From: Rossellomorea aquimaris | Lineage (GTDB): Bacteria; Bacillota; Bacilli; Bacillales; Bacillaceae_B | NCBI RefSeq assembly: GCF_020171925.1 | Contig: NZ_JAIVAR010000001.1 | Coordinates: forward strand, 248,001 to 312,000 | Length of the DNA stretch: 64,000 nt | Direction of reading: 5' to 3' | In this document: in pieces, positions 15,699-24,444 of the stretch | Layout: each line of letters starts with the position of its first letter | How positions within the stretch are numbered: the stretch's first letter is position 1 | Translations under genes and position numbers: made by a program | The notes under the pieces: generated by a model | What the model was told of the DNA's origin: nothing | The model's database searches: none | The model's input: only the letters and a program-made list of their open reading frames with translations

Positions 15699-17126
15699 AT
15701 GAAGAAAGTAATCCAGAACGGAACAATCGTCACAGCAGCAGATACGTATAAAGCGGATATCCTAATCGTTGATGAAAAGATCGTAAGCATTGGAAAGGAT
15801 TTCGATCTCAGTGATGCAGAAGTCATAGACGCCGAAGGAAAGTTTATATTCCCTGGCGGAATCGATCCTCATACCCACCTTGAAATGCCATTCGGAGGCA
15901 CGGTTTCAAAGGATGACTTTGAAACAGGCACCATCGCGGCAGCATTCGGGGGAACGACCACAGTCATCGATTTTTGTTTGACGAATAAAGGTGAGCCCCT
16001 GCAAGGTGCGATTGATACATGGCATGCCAAATCCAAGGACAAAGCCGTCATCGATTACAGCTTTCATTTAATGATTGGTGAGATCAATGAGGAGGTATTG
16101 GGACAGCTTCCTGAAGTGATCGATAAAGAGGGTATCACTTCGTTCAAAGTATTCATGGCCTATAAAAATGTCTTTCAGGCCGATGATGAAACATTATTCA
16201 GGACTCTGGTAGCAGCGAAAGAATTGGGTGCACTGGTCATGGTCCATGCGGAAAATGGTGATGTAATCGAATATTTGACTGAAAAAGCATTGGCAGAAGG
16301 AAAAACGGACCCAATCTATCATGCCTTGACGAGACCACCGGAGCTTGAAGGTGAGGCGACAGGCAGGGCAGCGATATTAACGGGGCTTGCTGACTCTCAA
16401 TTGTATGTGGTCCATGTATCTTGCGGGGAAGCAGTGAAACAGATTGCAGAAGCAAGAAGCAAAGGGTTGAATGTATGGGGAGAGACATGCCCTCAATATT
16501 TAGTACTGGATCAATCATACCTTGAAAGACCGAACTTCGAAGGTGCCAAGTACGTGTGGTCTCCGCCACTCAGGGAGAAGTGGAATCAGGAAGTGTTATG
16601 GAATGCGTTGAAGAGCGGAGAACTCCAAACGCTGGGGTCTGACCAGTGTTCCTTTGATTTTAAAGGACAGAAAGACCTTGGGCTGGGGAATTTCACCAAG
16701 ATCCCGAACGGTGGTCCGATCATTGAGGACCGTGTATCGATCTTATATTCTGAGGGTGTTGAAAAAGGCAGGATTTCCTTGAATCAATTTGTTGATATCA
16801 TGTCCACACGAAGTGCGAAGTTGTTCGGATTGTACCCTCAGAAGGGGACGATTGCGGTGGGATCCGATGCTGATATCGTTATTTTCGACCCTCATGCTGA
16901 AAGAGTCATCACGGCAGAAGACCATCATATGGCTGCTGATTACAATCCGTTTGAGGGAATGAAAATGAAGGGGGAGGCGGTCTCTGTATTGTCAAGAGGG
17001 GATTACGTCATCAAGGAAAGACAGTTCGTGGGAAAATTGGGCAAAGGGAAATATATTAAGAGAGCTCGATACGGTAAACAACTGTCACAAGAAGAGAGCG
17101 AATCACTACAACCTTCTAAATCCTAG
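15699..17126 (+). CDS. hydA: Dihydropyrimidinase
   Basis: This 475-residue amidohydrolase opens dihydrouracil or dihydrothymine to the N-carbamoyl-beta-amino acid. The binuclear metal site is visible: H58 and H60 in GIDPHTHLEMPFGG, the carbamylated lysine K150 in TSFKVFMAYK, H183 in VHAENGD, and a later Asp in LGSDQCSFDF. Residues FKVFMAYK and QCSFDF match dihydropyrimidinases better than allantoinases. ATG follows CAGGAGG 15 bp after preA. The next gene begins 130 bp later, after a hairpin. D-hydantoinase activity would be expected as a side activity. Confidence 0.93.
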   Translation: MKKVIQNGTIVTAADTYKADILIVDEKIVSIGKDFDLSDAEVIDAEGKFIFPGGIDPHTHLEMPFGGTVSKDDFETGTIAAAFGGTTTVIDFCLTNKGEPLQGAIDTWHAKSKDKAVIDYSFHLMIGEINEEVLGQLPEVIDKEGITSFKVFMAYKNVFQADDETLFRTLVAAKELGALVMVHAENGDVIEYLTEKALAEGKTDPIYHALTRPPELEGEATGRAAILTGLADSQLYVVHVSCGEAVKQIAEARSKGLNVWGETCPQYLVLDQSYLERPNFEGAKYVWSPPLREKWNQEVLWNALKSGELQTLGSDQCSFDFKGQKDLGLGNFTKIPNGGPIIEDRVSILYSEGVEKGRISLNQFVDIMSTRSAKLFGLYPQKGTIAVGSDADIVIFDPHAERVITAEDHHMAADYNPFEGMKMKGEAVSVLSRGDYVIKERQFVGKLGKGKYIKRARYGKQLSQEESESLQPSKS

Positions 17127-17170
17127 TATCAATCGACTTATGAATCTTGCTTACTAGTAGAACAGCTCCT

Positions 17171-17210
17171 GCATGGTGGGTGAAGGGTCACCTCTCCTTC
17201 TCTACCATGC
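17171..17210 (+). other. Hairpin between dihydropyrimidinase and permease genes
   Basis: GCATGGT (17171) pairs with ACCATGC (ending 17210), and inside it GAAGG pairs with CCTTC. There is no T run, so it is more likely an mRNA-processing or partial read-through element than a terminator. Confidence 0.4.
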
Positions 17211-17263
17211 CTCTCTTGGATTCGATTTGTTAAGCCATCTGAATCAAACAAAAAGGAGTGTTC

Positions 17264-18739
17264 ATGTTGAAAACAAGCTATTTGAAGTCACCTGACTTAC
17301 TGCCTGTAAAAGAGAATGAACGAAAAGTAACCAAATTGGGCTATTCCTTCATGTGGGTGGGGATGGTGGTCGTACTGGCCACTTTCGCCATTGGGGGAGC
17401 CGGGGTCATGTCATTGCCTCTCCCACTCGTCCTGCTGGCTACTTTGATCGGGTCTCTGGCAATCGGTCTGTTCATTACGCTGACAGGCGATATTGGGATC
17501 GAACATGGTTTATCTTTCCCTGTCTATATGCGGGCACCGTTCGGAACGATCGGGACCCATATTCCATCCGTGGTCCGTGGAGTTGCCGCTTCCATGTGGT
17601 TCGGGATCAACACGTATTTCGGTGCCACTGCCATGAACGGAATCCTCAATCTATTATATGGATTCGATAATTGGTTTGTTTGTTTCCTGATTTTTGCTTT
17701 ATTGCAATTAGTGAACACGGCTCTCGGCATTAAAGCTGTAGAAAGATTTGCAGATCTCGCTGCTCCCGTCATCATCCTGATTTCAGTTTGGATGTACTCG
17801 TCCCTTTCCGATTCGGCTGCCGCAGCCGGAAGGGATATCTGGAGCTGGGTGGAAAGTCCGGTGACCGGTGGAGCCGCTGTTACCGCATTCCTCGTGGTCA
17901 TTTTCAGTAATATGGGTTTCTGGGCGACACTTGCAGCCGATATACCTTCTATATCCCGGTTTATGAAAGCGCCACGTAATGAAAGAAATTGGTTCAAACG
18001 CAATAAAAGCTCCCTCATCGGGAATATGATCACTCTTCCAATCACACAGACGTTCATGGTACTGATCGGTGCGGTATCATATGTTGCTGTATTGAATTAT
18101 GATCCTGTCATCGCTTTGCAGGAGGCAGCAGGGGGGCTCGTGCTTGGGATTCTCCTTCTTATGATCGTGCTTGCACAGTGGTCTACTAATATTGCAGCCA
18201 ATGTGGTCCCGGCAGCAACGATTTTCTCGAACGTTGGGGGACCGAAATTCCCGTTCTGGGCAGGGGTTTTTACTGCTGGCCTAGTAGGGACGCTTGTGCA
18301 ACCTTGGAATTTATTCGGTGTCATCATTCCTGTTCTTTTATTCGTAGGAGGTATCTTGTCAGCGATTGTTGGGATCTTAGTCGCCGATTACTACCTGATC
18401 AGAAAGAGAAGAGTCAATGTCCCGGCACTTTATGAGGATCACGGACAATTCAAGTACATGAAAGGGGTAAACCTTGCGGGATTTATTTCATGGATCATTG
18501 GAGCGGTTGCATCTTACTTCGTCCCAAGCTTTTCATTCCTTGTAGGGTTTGGAGTGGGAGCTGCTTGCTATTACGTTCTGGCGAAGTATTGGTGGTTTGA
18601 AAAATATGAACAGGCTGAATTAGTTGATCCTGATGATGGGAAATATTTAGGCATTTCTGCTGGACGGGATTGGGAGATCGATCTTGAAACAGGCAGTTCC
18701 GTTGCAGAAGCACCGGCCGGAACCGGCACGACCATCTGA
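17264..18739 (+). CDS. NCS1-family nucleobase:cation symporter, probable uracil/allantoin-type permease
   Basis: The roughly 491-residue protein has 12 predicted membrane segments and NCS1 hallmarks: NERKVTKLGYSFMWVGMVV at the start, HGLSFPVYMRAPFG, WFGINTYFGA, and GFWATLAADIPSISRF. It should import a pyrimidine base (uracil, thymine or a dihydropyrimidine) with Na+ or H+, feeding the enzymes encoded upstream. ATG 17264 follows AAAAGGAG; GTG 17258 overlaps that site and is unlikely. The cluster context makes allantoin or hydantoin less likely, though both are transported by close relatives. Confidence 0.9.
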   Translation: MLKTSYLKSPDLLPVKENERKVTKLGYSFMWVGMVVVLATFAIGGAGVMSLPLPLVLLATLIGSLAIGLFITLTGDIGIEHGLSFPVYMRAPFGTIGTHIPSVVRGVAASMWFGINTYFGATAMNGILNLLYGFDNWFVCFLIFALLQLVNTALGIKAVERFADLAAPVIILISVWMYSSLSDSAAAAGRDIWSWVESPVTGGAAVTAFLVVIFSNMGFWATLAADIPSISRFMKAPRNERNWFKRNKSSLIGNMITLPITQTFMVLIGAVSYVAVLNYDPVIALQEAAGGLVLGILLLMIVLAQWSTNIAANVVPAATIFSNVGGPKFPFWAGVFTAGLVGTLVQPWNLFGVIIPVLLFVGGILSAIVGILVADYYLIRKRRVNVPALYEDHGQFKYMKGVNLAGFISWIIGAVASYFVPSFSFLVGFGVGAACYYVLAKYWWFEKYEQAELVDPDDGKYLGISAGRDWEIDLETGSSVAEAPAGTGTTI

Positions 18740-18808
18740 TTCATCCAGGCTTCCGAGGGCAAATTCCAAGGAAGCCTTACCTACCAAGATCACTAAGGGG
18801 GAATGTAC

Positions 18809-19012
18809 ATGTCCGAGTACCAGGAATTCATGAATGAAAGGGATAAAATCGACTTCCTCATTCAGAAAGGGTTTAAAATCGAGAAAGTGACTGAAAACCT
18901 AAGCGGGGCGTTCGTTTTGTTTAAACACACCGAGAACAAGCGTAGTGCAACGCTTCATGTTAAAACAGCCAATGCTCGAAAATATTTTTCATACCTGTTA
19001 ATTCATTCATGA
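18809..19012 (+). CDS. Small hypothetical protein in the pyrimidine cluster
   Basis: A 67-residue acidic-to-neutral protein starting MSEYQEFMNERDKIDFLIQKGF, with no membrane segment or signal peptide. A well-placed AAGGGGG precedes ATG 18809; an ATG two codons earlier is too close to it. It lies 70 bp behind the permease and before the regulator gene, on the same strand. I do not recognise a family. The short alternating pattern in FVLFKHTENKRSATLHVKT suggests a small beta sheet. It could be an accessory factor of the pathway, but nothing proves it. Confidence 0.7.
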   Translation: MSEYQEFMNERDKIDFLIQKGFKIEKVTENLSGAFVLFKHTENKRSATLHVKTANARKYFSYLLIHS

Positions 19013-19177
19013 GACGTGAAGGATTGGTCCATCCAATCCTTTTTGTCTTTCATAAATCGTAAGGAAAAGTCTAATTTATGCCCCTTTTCAACACCAGTAC
19101 CCAATTTCGTACAAGACTTAGCTTACTGTGGGCACATGAAGTGCATATCAACCGTTACTTGCTTCTGCAAAGTCAAC

Positions 19178-19189
19178 AATGTCAATGAA
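19178..19189 (+). promoter_or_regulatory. Candidate operator AATGTCAATGAA upstream of the PucR-type gene
   Basis: The dodecamer AATGTCAATGAA occurs here and identically at 20870-20881 upstream of the dehydrogenase gene; its core TCAATGAA also occurs at 11866-11873 upstream of the amidase gene. Binding by the adjacent PucR-type regulator is inferred. Confidence 0.4.
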
Positions 19190-19243
19190 AGTAGACTAGT
19201 TGAAACGAATCATCATTCCTGGGCAAAAACAAAGGAGGGTACG

Positions 19244-20836
19244 ATGAAAAGTCAATTTTATCATTCCGTTGACTCGCTTCTAACGAGAAAATATTTCGAG
19301 CATTCCAAGGTCATTGCAGGAAAAAAAGGGCTGAATCGTCAGGTCAAATGGGTTCATGTCGTAGAAGTGACATCCATAAAAAATTTACTTAACGGCAACG
19401 AATTGATCCTCACAACCGGTTTGGCCTTAAAAGAGGAAACCACTTTTTTGTCCTTGATCCACCAATTGATCGAAATCCATGCAGCAGCTTTATGCATCGA
19501 ACTGGAAACCAATCTTTCATCCATTCCATCTTCCGTAAAGGAATTGGCTGATCGGAATGATTTCCCGATTATCGTGTTTGAAAAGGAAGTCCCCTTCGTC
19601 AGCATCACTCAAGACATTCACTCGATCCTTATCAATCAGCAATATGAAATCATGAAGAAATTGGATGATTTTGCTCAAGTACTTAATAAGAGGCTGTTGT
19701 CCGTAAATCATTCTCAAGAAATATTATCAGTTTTACATAAAGAACTTGGTGTGCCGGTCATTTTACAAATGAAAGAACAAGAACCTCAACTATATCCTTT
19801 TATGAAACGTGAGGAAGAAATGACTGTCAGAAAACGTTTTGACGAACACCTGAAGCATCCCAGAAACGATTTCACATCGGCAAAGGTCATTTTATTCGAT
19901 CAAGAATATGCAGAACTTTTTATCTATAGAGAAGATCACCCTTTTAGTGAATATGATGTCCTTCTTTTGGACCGCACTTCGACCGCACTTGCCCAATTTT
20001 TGATGAGAGAGCTCTACTTTAACGAGAAAAAGAGAATGGAAGAATCGAAGTGGATCATGTCTTGGTTGAAGGGGGAGCAATCCCATGAGACCCTTGAGGC
20101 TTATTTAAGGAATCTGAAAATGGAGATCCATGGAGGAGTGGTATGTGTCTTCGATGAAATCGGAGAGCAGAAGGATTTAACCTATTTCAATTTAGTCGCA
20201 AGAAGCATATTTCTCCAGCAAGGCTTCCACGCTTTGACTGAAAGAGAGGGGGATGATTTATTATTCATCCTTCTGGATACCCGCAAGCAGGCCGACTGGA
20301 AGAAGAGGGCCAAAATTGCCTTAGAGAAAATAAGCCAATCCCGCTATTTGGAAAATGGGCCAAACAACGTCATTTCCATTGGTAATTATCAAGAAGAGAT
20401 GATGAACATTCATGTGAGTTATAAAACCGCGAGAGAAAGTAAAATGTTTAGTTCCAAAGTAAGCCTAGAACATCCATTTATTTTCTTCGATGACTTACAT
20501 CTATACAGATTGATATCTGTTGTCAATAACAATGTGAACCTTTGGGGGATGATTGAAGAATATTTGAAACCGCTCATCCTTCACGACAAAGAACATGACG
20601 GCAGTTTATTGCTAACGTTAAAAACATTTTTAAGTTGTCAGGGCTCTAAGCAGGAAACGGCGAAGAAATTGTTTATCGTCAGGCAGACCCTTTACCATCG
20701 CTTAAAGAAGATTGAAGACTTGCTTGGTGAGGATTATATGTCTTCAGAAAAAAGATTAGCGATTGAGTTCTTATTGGCAGCGCATGATTATCTCGAACCA
20801 ACCAAAAAAGTGAAGAGACTATCAGCAATTAAATGA
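19244..20836 (+). CDS. PucR-family transcriptional regulator of pyrimidine degradation
   Basis: The product is about 530 residues. It has an N-terminal PucR purine-catabolism domain (SLLTRKYFEHSKVIAGKKGLNRQVKWVHVVEV, GNELILTTGLAL) and a C-terminal PucR-type helix-turn-helix around KQETAKKLFIVRQTLYHRLKKIE near residue 485. PucR proteins activate catabolic genes when the pathway intermediate is present. The frame is open from 19016, but ATG 19244 has AAAGGAGGG and starts where the domain starts, leaving the upstream part as leader. It lies between the permease and the dehydrogenase/transaminase pair, so control of the whole cluster is likely. Effector identity is unknown. Confidence 0.9.
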   Translation: MKSQFYHSVDSLLTRKYFEHSKVIAGKKGLNRQVKWVHVVEVTSIKNLLNGNELILTTGLALKEETTFLSLIHQLIEIHAAALCIELETNLSSIPSSVKELADRNDFPIIVFEKEVPFVSITQDIHSILINQQYEIMKKLDDFAQVLNKRLLSVNHSQEILSVLHKELGVPVILQMKEQEPQLYPFMKREEEMTVRKRFDEHLKHPRNDFTSAKVILFDQEYAELFIYREDHPFSEYDVLLLDRTSTALAQFLMRELYFNEKKRMEESKWIMSWLKGEQSHETLEAYLRNLKMEIHGGVVCVFDEIGEQKDLTYFNLVARSIFLQQGFHALTEREGDDLLFILLDTRKQADWKKRAKIALEKISQSRYLENGPNNVISIGNYQEEMMNIHVSYKTARESKMFSSKVSLEHPFIFFDDLHLYRLISVVNNNVNLWGMIEEYLKPLILHDKEHDGSLLLTLKTFLSCQGSKQETAKKLFIVRQTLYHRLKKIEDLLGEDYMSSEKRLAIEFLLAAHDYLEPTKKVKRLSAIK

Positions 20837-20911
20837 TGGATCAGACTGCATGTGTCAGCTGAAACACAAAATGTCAATGAATCGGCCGTTGTTCCTTTAC
20901 ACTATGTCTAA

Positions 20912-20925
20912 TGAAAGCATTTTCT
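20912..20925 (+). promoter_or_regulatory. cre-like site upstream of the dehydrogenase/transaminase operon
   Basis: TGAAAGCATTTTCT matches the cre consensus TGAAARCGYTTWCW except for A in place of the central G. With the perfect cre at 12000 it suggests that both transcription units of the pathway are under catabolite control. Confidence 0.5.
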
Positions 20926-21021
20926 ACTTCTTTCATAATGGACTTAGTACACTAAAACGCTTAATACCTTTCTGGTCTAATTTGAGCAATCTTTCATGTA
21001 ATTAAGGAGGAGTGAGTTTAG

Positions 21022-22488
21022 ATGACGGTAATGAAAAAAGGCGCACTTGAAATGAAGAACTACATCAATGGGGAATGGGTGGAATCTCTTAGTTCCCAGA
21101 CGATCCCTGTAGTGAATCCCGCGACGAACCAAGAGATCGCAAGGGTCCCCATCTCGACTAAAGAAGATGTAGATCGGGCGGTAAAGGCAGCCGCAAAAGC
21201 GTCTGAGTCCTGGAAGAAAACCCCCGTTCCGAAGAGAGCGAGAATCCTTTATAAATATCATACATTATTGTCTGATCATCATGAAGAATTGGCTAAGCTC
21301 GTGGTCCAGGAGAATGGTAAGTCTTATAAAGAGGCATACGGTGAAGTCCAACGGGGCTTGGAGTGCGTGGAGTTTGCATGTGGAGCTCCGACCTTGATGA
21401 TGGGAGAGACACTCAGCGGCATCGCAGAAGATATCGACTCCGAAATGTTCCGTTATCCTCTCGGTGTTGTAGCCGGAATCACCCCGTTCAATTTCCCGAT
21501 GATGGTACCATTGTGGATGTTTCCGTTAGCCGTTGCATGTGGGAATACGTTTGTACTTAAACCGTCAGAAAGGACCCCGATCCTTGCCAACAGGCTTGCA
21601 GAATTATTTTCGGAAGCGGGCATTCCTCAGGGGGTCCTGAATGTGGTGCATGGAGCACATGACGTCGTAAACGGTTTAATCGAACATCAAGGCATCTCAG
21701 CCATTTCGTTTGTCGGCTCACAGCCTGTGGCAAAATACGTATACGAAAAATCTGCATCGCACGGTAAGCGGGTACAGGCACTATCCGGTGCGAAGAATCA
21801 TCATATCGTCATGCCGGATGCGGATATGGCAAAGGCTGCTGAACATATCATCAGCTCGGCATTCGGGAGTGCAGGACAGCGATGCATGGCTTGCAGTGCC
21901 GTAGTGGTTGTAGGTGATAACCAACCCTTCATTGATGCCCTGCAGAAGAAAGCGGATGAAATCGTGATTGGTGACGGGATGGGGGAGGAAGTCCTGTTGA
22001 CTCCTGTCATAAGGGAGGAACATCGCGCAAGAACTCTTACCTATATTGAGAAGGGACTGGAGGAAGGCGCAGCCTTGATCCGCGACGGGAGAAAGGATAT
22101 GGAGGAGCATAAAAGTGGGAATTTCTTGGGTGCAACCATTTTCGATCATGTGACCCCAGATATGACCATTGCAAGAGAAGAGATGTTCGCTCCGGTATTG
22201 AGTCTCCTCAGGGCAAATGATCTGGATGAAGGGCTTGAATATATTCGGAAATCACGTTTTGGAAACGGTGCAACCCTTTATACTAAAGATGCAAAAGCGG
22301 TAAGGCAGTTCAGGGAGGAAGCAGATGCTGGAATGCTTGGAATCAATGTCGGAGTTCCGGCAACGATGGCATTCTTCCCATTCTCGGGTTGGAAAGATTC
22401 TTTCTATGGTGACATGCATGTAAACGGAAAAGATGGAGTAAATTTCTTTACAAGGAAGAAAATGATCACTTCGAGATTCGATTTCTAA
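21022..22488 (+). CDS. mmsA: CoA-acylating (methyl)malonate-semialdehyde dehydrogenase
   Basis: This 488-residue aldehyde dehydrogenase oxidises malonate semialdehyde to acetyl-CoA (or the methyl homologue to propionyl-CoA) with loss of CO2, the final step of beta-alanine or beta-aminoisobutyrate use. The catalytic cysteine is C288 in GSAGQRCMA, and the position of the usual ELGGK glutamate is occupied by ALSGAKNH, which is the signature of the MmsA/IolA branch. ATG follows TAAGGAGGAG. A cre-like site and a candidate regulator box lie upstream; the aminotransferase gene starts 18 bp after the stop. B. subtilis IolA is the nearest well-known relative, but no inositol genes are nearby. Confidence 0.93.
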   Translation: MTVMKKGALEMKNYINGEWVESLSSQTIPVVNPATNQEIARVPISTKEDVDRAVKAAAKASESWKKTPVPKRARILYKYHTLLSDHHEELAKLVVQENGKSYKEAYGEVQRGLECVEFACGAPTLMMGETLSGIAEDIDSEMFRYPLGVVAGITPFNFPMMVPLWMFPLAVACGNTFVLKPSERTPILANRLAELFSEAGIPQGVLNVVHGAHDVVNGLIEHQGISAISFVGSQPVAKYVYEKSASHGKRVQALSGAKNHHIVMPDADMAKAAEHIISSAFGSAGQRCMACSAVVVVGDNQPFIDALQKKADEIVIGDGMGEEVLLTPVIREEHRARTLTYIEKGLEEGAALIRDGRKDMEEHKSGNFLGATIFDHVTPDMTIAREEMFAPVLSLLRANDLDEGLEYIRKSRFGNGATLYTKDAKAVRQFREEADAGMLGINVGVPATMAFFPFSGWKDSFYGDMHVNGKDGVNFFTRKKMITSRFDF

Positions 22489-22506
22489 TTAAAGGAGGGC
22501 TTCCCA

Positions 22507-23853
22507 TTGGTGAAAACTGATCAGGATCTCTGGCTGAAGCAGGATGAACAGTACATTTGGCACTCCATGAAGCCATACAATCCCGCAGGAACGATGATTG
22601 TCACAGAGTCGAATGGATCTTGGGTAACGGACAATGAAGGTAAAAGGTATCTTGATGGAATGGCCGGCCTTTGGTGTGTGAACGTCGGATATGGGAGACA
22701 AGAACTTGCAGAAGCAGCATACGAGCAACTTAAGAAGATGGCGTATTTTCCGTTGACCCAAAGTCATCAGCCGGCGATCCAGCTCGCAGAAAAACTCAAT
22801 GAACTACTTGGCGATGATTATGTCATCTTTTTCTCAAACAGCGGATCGGAAGCAAACGAGACTGCATTTAAAATCGCAAGGCAATATCATCAGCAAAAGG
22901 GCGAAGGGGAACGATATAAAATCATATCGAGATACAGGTCCTATCATGGTAATTCGATGGGGGCCCTCGCTGCTACGGGTCAGGCTCAAAGAAAGTATAA
23001 ATATGAACCACTTGCTCCCGGATTCGTCCATGTTGCGCCTCCTGATTCGTACAGGGATGAATGGGCAGGGAAGTCTCCGCATGATTTGCCTGGTGTGAAA
23101 GCCATCGACCAGGCGATGACGTGGGAGCTCAGTGAAACCGTCGCCGCTATGATCATGGAACCGATCATAACAGGTGGAGGGATATTGGTTCCGCAGGACG
23201 AATATATGAAAGCAGCCAAAGAAGTGTGTGAGAAACATGGTGCACTCCTGATCGTCGACGAAGTGATTTGCGGGTTTGGCCGCACAGGTAAACCTTTTGG
23301 ATTCATGAATTATGATGTGAAACCGGATATCATCACGATGGCTAAAGGCATAACATCAGCGTACCTACCATTATCTGCAACAGCCGTTAAACGGGAAATA
23401 TATGAAGCATTCAAAGGCTCTGAAGAATATGATTACTTACGCCATATCAATACATTCGGGGGCAACCCTGCCGCTTGTGCGCTTGCATTGAAGAATATCG
23501 AAATCATGGAAACGGAAGATCTTTTTAACAGATCAGCGGAACTTGGAGAAACGGTATTGAATACGTTAAAAAACAAGCTCCAGGATCATCAGTTTGTTGG
23601 GGATGTACGAGGCAAAGGCCTGTTGATTGGCATTGAACTCGTTCAGGACCTGAATTCCAAGGCTCCTTTAGAGGTTGATAAACTGAATAAGGTGATTGCA
23701 TATTGTAAGCAAAAGGGAATCATCATCGGGAAAAACGGAGCAACTGTAGCGGGATATAACAATGTCCTGACGATATCCCCTCCATTGACAATCGACGTGG
23801 AAGACCTCGAATTATTGGTTGAGACGGTGGTTGAGGGAATCAGTCAATTATGA
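22507..23853 (+). CDS. Class III omega-aminotransferase, probable beta-alanine transaminase
   Basis: A 448-residue PLP enzyme expected to transfer the amino group of beta-alanine to pyruvate or 2-oxoglutarate, giving malonate semialdehyde for the preceding dehydrogenase. Seen: PLP-phosphate loop NSGSEANETAFKIAR, GYGRQEL start region, the Asp in LIVDEVICGFGRTG and the Schiff-base lysine K280 in ITMAKGITSAYLPL. TTG 22507 (or GTG 22510) follows AAAGGAGGG; there is no nearby ATG. The pairing with a malonate-semialdehyde dehydrogenase and the pyrimidine genes supports beta-alanine rather than other omega-amino acids. Confidence 0.9.
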   Translation: MVKTDQDLWLKQDEQYIWHSMKPYNPAGTMIVTESNGSWVTDNEGKRYLDGMAGLWCVNVGYGRQELAEAAYEQLKKMAYFPLTQSHQPAIQLAEKLNELLGDDYVIFFSNSGSEANETAFKIARQYHQQKGEGERYKIISRYRSYHGNSMGALAATGQAQRKYKYEPLAPGFVHVAPPDSYRDEWAGKSPHDLPGVKAIDQAMTWELSETVAAMIMEPIITGGGILVPQDEYMKAAKEVCEKHGALLIVDEVICGFGRTGKPFGFMNYDVKPDIITMAKGITSAYLPLSATAVKREIYEAFKGSEEYDYLRHINTFGGNPAACALALKNIEIMETEDLFNRSAELGETVLNTLKNKLQDHQFVGDVRGKGLLIGIELVQDLNSKAPLEVDKLNKVIAYCKQKGIIIGKNGATVAGYNNVLTISPPLTIDVEDLELLVETVVEGISQL

Positions 23854-24017
23854 TTACAAATCGGGACGGCTGCAAATAGCGGCTGTTCTTTTTTTTAGAA
23901 AGGAGAACAGTTTTGAACAACCCCTGAAACCTGTTGAACTGTGTAAAAAGAACGTCTCGATTTGAATGATATGGTAAAATGGAAATGTTAAACATTGTAA
24001 AGGGATGAGGGGAAGAC

Positions 24018-24395
24018 ATGACGATAACGTTCAAACGGATTGACCACATTCAATTGGCGGCACCTGAACATAGTGAGGATCTTGCTAGGGAGTTTTATGG
24101 TGAAAAGATAGGATTAAAAGAAATACCCAAACCAGAAAACCTACAAGGAAGAGGGGGTTGCTGGTTCGAGTTTGGTTCCCAGGAGATTCATGTAGGCATT
24201 CAGAAAGATTTTGTTCCAGCCCTGAAAGCTCACCCTGGGTTACTTGTCGAAGGACTGGAGGAATTGCGCCATGCATTAGTGGAAAAAGGTGTACAAGTCA
24301 AAGACGATGCTCCAATCCAAGGGAGATCGCGATTTTTCGTCTCCGACCCGTTCGGAAACCGAATCGAATTCCTTGAATATGAAAAAAGTGAATAG
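24018..24395 (+). CDS. VOC-family (glyoxalase/bleomycin-resistance fold) protein
   Basis: The 125-residue protein is a single VOC metalloenzyme fold: FKRIDHIQLAAPEHSED begins the first beta-alpha-beta-beta-beta unit, GGCWFEFGSQEIHVGI the second sheet, and RFFVSDPFGNRIEFLEYE is the classic C-terminal VOC motif with a metal-ligand glutamate. Metal-ligand histidines are at H9 and H52-region. Function within this broad family (dioxygenase, glyoxalase, resistance protein) cannot be assigned. ATG follows GAGGGGAAG. It stands alone. Confidence 0.85.
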   Translation: MTITFKRIDHIQLAAPEHSEDLAREFYGEKIGLKEIPKPENLQGRGGCWFEFGSQEIHVGIQKDFVPALKAHPGLLVEGLEELRHALVEKGVQVKDDAPIQGRSRFFVSDPFGNRIEFLEYEKSE

Positions 24396-24444
24396 AAGAG
24401 TGGTTGGGACTTATGAACCTGTTGGTCCCAGCCACTCTTCTATT
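24391..24444. terminator. Bidirectional hairpin between convergent VOC and VanW genes
   Basis: The 20 bases at 24391-24410 pair with 24425-24444 with a single G-T pair. The stem overlaps the last codon and stop of the plus-strand gene and abuts the stop of the minus-strand gene, so it can end both transcripts. Confidence 0.7.

Noticed and set aside
17171..17210. Riboswitch or attenuator before the permease gene
   Set aside because: It is a simple interrupted hairpin without a competing structure, T run or known aptamer pattern.
19016..19243. 76-residue N-terminal extension of the PucR-type regulator
   Set aside because: A strong ribosome site precedes ATG 19244, where the PucR domain begins; the upstream part holds the candidate operator.
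23870..23897. Terminator after the aminotransferase gene
   Set aside because: CGGCTGCAAATAGCGGCTG before the T run is a direct repeat, not an inverted one, so no convincing stem forms.
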